Source of the DNA: Candidatus Aminicenantota bacterium
Lineage (GTDB): Bacteria; Acidobacteriota; Aminicenantia; Aminicenantales; Aminicenantaceae
Assembly: GCA_030614645.1 (NCBI GenBank)
Contig: JAUWTR010000048.1
Coordinates: 1-8,094, forward strand
Direction: 5' to 3'
DNA: 8,094 nucleotides
Shown here: piece by piece, positions 5,731 through 8,094 of the stretch
Layout of the letters: each line of letters begins with the position of its first letter
How positions within the stretch are numbered: the stretch's first letter is position 1
Notes under the pieces: model-generated
The model's database searches: none
The model's input: only the letters and a program-made list of their open reading frames with translations
What the model was told of the DNA's origin: nothing
Made by a program: the position numbers and the translations under genes

Positions 5731-6845
5731 TTTTTTGATATCTGGCGGTAAGCACTTATTATTTGTTCAGAGCTTTTACGCCAGGTGAAGTTGGAAGTTA
5801 TACGATTACTCATAGCTTTTGTCTTTTGTTTACTAAATGCTCTTATGAGAGCATTTTTTATGGACTCCACGCTGGAAGGATCACAGTATTCAATTAGGTT
5901 TAAAAAATATTCTCTTGTTGATCCTCTGTCGGTGGATACAAGATTACAGCCTGCTAGACCTGCTTCCAGGCTGGATAGTCCTGGAGTTTCATACCAGCTG
6001 GGTAAAATATGAACTTTTGCTGCGGCATAAGCGGAGCTTAGCTCGTTTTGATTCATATGGTTTAGGAAAATGATATTAGGCTTGGCTGTTTTTTTGCATT
6101 TTCTGTTGTAAGAATGTTGTGAAGGGTTGGGTTTTCCAATGATCACAAGCTTTAAATCCGTTTTGTTTACTGCTCTGATTAATCTCAGTATGTTTTTTCT
6201 GTCTTCAATGCGGCTCACGCAAAGAACAAAATTGTCTTTTTCCAGATTGTATTTCTTGAATTTCTTAAGGAAATATTCTGGAGAACCCTGTTTAAATTGT
6301 TTGTCTGCAGAATTATAGACTACTACATAATTTGTCTTTATATTCAGGTCTTTTTTGAGCTGGTCCATTTCCATATATGAATTTGGCAGAAGGATATCTG
6401 AATTGGCAGCAATGAATTTTTGCTGTTTGATCAAGCCTAGGTTTGGTTGCATGTTTTCATTAGTGTTAAGTTTATAGAAGTGGTTGATGACTTTTTTTAA
6501 TCTAAATTTGGTTTCATTGTTCTTTATGGCCCGGTGGAATATTTTCTTAGAGAAATGATGCATGCCTTTTTTGTTGAATTCGTCGGTGCTCCAGTAATTA
6601 GTAGAAAAAGCGATAGGTTTTTGGTTTTTTTTAGCGTTTATACACTGTAAATATGTTTCTCTAACTCTGGTGAGATTAAATAAATGTACAATATCATATT
6701 GGCGTAAGTCAGGACTTAATGAGGAAGTGATGTCGATTTCAATATTAAATTCCCGCAGTGACTCGGCTGTTCTAAGTATCTGTGTGGTATCTCCTCCCAT
6801 ATTGGAAAGATAATCTTTTCGGATGTTAAATAATATTTTCTTCAT
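5727..6845 (-). CDS. GT4-family glycosyltransferase
   Basis: The 372-residue protein is a GT-B-fold retaining glycosyltransferase of family GT4, which transfers a sugar from a nucleotide donor to a lipid-linked or growing glycan at the cytoplasmic face. The N-terminal half begins MKKILFNIRKDY and has a Gly-Gly acceptor-side loop at GGDTTQ (17-22). The C-terminal donor domain has VLCVSRIEDRKN (207-218), with R212 and K217 in the R-x4-K diphosphate-binding arrangement, LVIIGKP (233-239), and the EX7E motif ETPGLSSLE (286-294, E286 and E294), followed by GLAGCNLVSTDRGSTREY. No membrane segment is visible, and a Lys/Asn-rich middle section (95-145) may contact membrane or acceptor. It starts 1 bp after the stop of the toroid gene and overlaps the wecB start by 4 bp, so the three are co-transcribed. 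No good ribosome site precedes it, which suggests translational coupling. Donor and acceptor sugars cannot be told; UDP-ManNAc made by the next gene is one candidate donor. Confidence 0.93.
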   Translation of the reverse strand: MKKILFNIRKDYLSNMGGDTTQILRTAESLREFNIEIDITSSLSPDLRQYDIVHLFNLTRVRETYLQCINAKKNQKPIAFSTNYWSTDEFNKKGMHHFSKKIFHRAIKNNETKFRLKKVINHFYKLNTNENMQPNLGLIKQQKFIAANSDILLPNSYMEMDQLKKDLNIKTNYVVVYNSADKQFKQGSPEYFLKKFKKYNLEKDNFVLCVSRIEDRKNILRLIRAVNKTDLKLVIIGKPNPSQHSYNRKCKKTAKPNIIFLNHMNQNELSSAYAAAKVHILPSWYETPGLSSLEAGLAGCNLVSTDRGSTREYFLNLIEYCDPSSVESIKNALIRAFSKQKTKAMSNRITSNFTWRKSSEQIISAYRQISKK

Positions 6846-6846
6846 A

Positions 6847-8094
6847 TTAAAATATTTGATCCCTAATGTTACATGGCTTAATATTTATTTTTTGTTGGAG
6901 AATAAACATGTAATACATGGCATCGGCCATAAACATTCCTGACCAGGAGGGATATTTATGAGATCTTTTCTTTATTCCCGGCAGATCCAGCAAACCGAAA
7001 CAAACTGCCCCATTTTGACTGCTACTGTGATCTTGAATTTGCATTTTATCGAGGAAATCCAGAGATTTTGCAGCTGCATCTTGATACTCTATGTTATGAG
7101 TCAATACATAAGCAAATAACATGATTCTGGCTGCCTGGGCGGTTGCATCTGTTCGTTTTATTTTAAGAAAGGCGTTACTGTCAATGGTGAAATACCCATT
7201 GTGTATTTTTTTTATAATCTTTTTTGTTTTAATAAATCTGGTTAGTATCCCAGGCAAGCCATAATAATCAAAAAAAGATCCGTCCTGGTTTTGGGCTTTT
7301 AAGAGCCAATCGGCTGAATCCAGAATTATTTTTTTATAGTCATTGTCATCAAAATGAATGTATGCATATATGATTCCTTCAGTTGCATAACAATGTGCAT
7401 GAGTAAATATGATATCCGAATCTTCCCTGATTTTAAATGCTCCATCTTCATTTTGCATTTTTTTTGCCCAGGTTAGTGTTTTTTTAGCACTGGTGAGGTA
7501 TTTACTCTGTCCGGTCATTTTGAAAGTCTTGAGTAATCCGATGATATGTTTTATATGCAAACATCCACCGTCCCCGGACCAGGCGTTTTCTAATAATTTA
7601 TTGTCAAATACATTTTGATGTGAATCAAAAAGTGCCTTAAATGAGCCGTTTTTGTTTTGGGCAAAGTTGATCAACCAATCTGCTGCCAGAACAGCCGAAA
7701 CGAAATATTTTTGTTCTTTTGTAGTGTTATAGAGATCGATAAGTCCTATTAGACACATAGCAGTGTCAAAGGAATAGTAGTGGTGATGTTCCCTCCCTTT
7801 TTCTACAGTCCAGGGTATGGCCCCTGCTGCTTTTCCTTGTTTGCACTGATAGCGAACAAGGAAATCTCCTGCTCTTTGTGCGAGTTCTAGATATTTATTA
7901 TTCTTTTCTCTCTGATGGAAATTGAGCAGAAAATTTATTGCATATCCGGTGACCTCGCAGTAAAGAAAGGAATATCTCTTATTGTGTGTATTATATGACT
8001 CGTAAAAAGCATTGATGTTATTTTTGGGATATTGGTAACGGATCCCAGAATTTATAATCCATTCAATTGTTTGTAAAGATTTTTTTTTAAAATC
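6847..8094 (-). CDS. Alpha/alpha-toroid protein of a polysaccharide operon (5' end outside window)
   Basis: The frame is open without a stop to the window edge, giving 415 visible residues; an ATG at 7756-7758 is internal, since upstream codons continue the same repeat pattern. I recognise an (alpha/alpha)6-toroid fold, as in six-hairpin glycosidases, polysaccharide lyases, the C-terminal part of glucuronyl C5-epimerase and terpenoid cyclases. Six likely inner helices are visible at about 46-58, 108-122, 172-190, 231-245, 315-331 and 384-398. Outer helices end in a repeated Q-x3-G-[SA]-F-like motif: AQNKNGSF (145-152), QNEDGAF (214-220) and AQNQDGSF (267-274), with degenerate copies near 83-92 and 352-366. 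Candidate cleft residues are E47, H103-H105, D110, D174, H232, H234, E239 and D316. There is no signal peptide in the visible part, but the true N terminus is missing. It sits 1 bp upstream of a GT4 gene in the wecB operon, so a role in modifying, cleaving or epimerising a surface glycan is inferred. Enzyme class is unknown. Confidence 0.82.
   Translation of the reverse strand, partial: DFKKKSLQTIEWIINSGIRYQYPKNNINAFYESYNTHNKRYSFLYCEVTGYAINFLLNFHQREKNNKYLELAQRAGDFLVRYQCKQGKAAGAIPWTVEKGREHHHYYSFDTAMCLIGLIDLYNTTKEQKYFVSAVLAADWLINFAQNKNGSFKALFDSHQNVFDNKLLENAWSGDGGCLHIKHIIGLLKTFKMTGQSKYLTSAKKTLTWAKKMQNEDGAFKIREDSDIIFTHAHCYATEGIIYAYIHFDDNDYKKIILDSADWLLKAQNQDGSFFDYYGLPGILTRFIKTKKIIKKIHNGYFTIDSNAFLKIKRTDATAQAARIMLFAYVLTHNIEYQDAAAKSLDFLDKMQIQDHSSSQNGAVCFGLLDLPGIKKRSHKYPSWSGMFMADAMYYMFILQQKINIKPCNIRDQIF

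Noticed and set aside
7756..7758. ATG as the true start of the toroid gene
   Set aside because: The frame continues upstream without a stop to 8094 and encodes further toroid helices such as CEVTGYAINFLLN, and no ribosome site precedes this ATG.

Overview
The window is bacterial: genes are dense, several have strong Shine-Dalgarno sites (GGGAGG/AGGAGG), and promoter-like elements resemble sigma-70 sites. It is fairly AT-rich. Two-component signalling, a secreted hydrolase and a surface-sugar gene set fit a free-living bacterium, possibly a little-studied anaerobe or uncultivated lineage, but no gene here fixes the phylum. There are no rRNA, tRNA, CRISPR or insertion-sequence features.

Layout. 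(1) Positions 33-797, plus strand: a creatininase-family metallohydrolase with an N-terminal signal peptide. An in-frame TAG ends it early; the frame stays open afterwards to a TAA at 867-869 and still encodes what looks like the family's C-terminal helix. (2) Positions 885-3161, minus strand: a soluble sensor histidine kinase with two GAF domains, followed downstream by a stand-alone receiver protein. A good promoter-like site (TTGACA-N17-TATTTT) lies between them, so the receiver may also be transcribed on its own. (3) Positions 3162-3343: the divergent intergenic region, with a possible promoter and a purine-rich leader full of GGA triplets. It leads into (4) 3344-4525, plus strand: a 12-helix MFS transporter resembling the fucose-permease (FHS) group. 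(5) Positions 4636-8094, minus strand: three tightly packed genes, in transcription order an alpha/alpha-toroid protein (cut by the window edge), a GT4 glycosyltransferase and a non-hydrolysing UDP-GlcNAc 2-epimerase (wecB type). The first pair is separated by 1 bp and the second overlaps by 4 bp.

The last block reads as the 3' end of a surface-polysaccharide operon: the epimerase would supply UDP-ManNAc or a related sugar nucleotide, the GT4 enzyme would transfer a sugar, and the toroid protein may bind, cleave or epimerise the glycan. The kinase and receiver form a separate cytosolic signalling pair with no DNA-binding output encoded here. No wholly new system stands out. The most unusual points are the interrupted exported hydrolase, the toroid protein of unknown activity, the kinase's atypical H-box with the receiver's long insertion, and the GGA-rich transporter leader.
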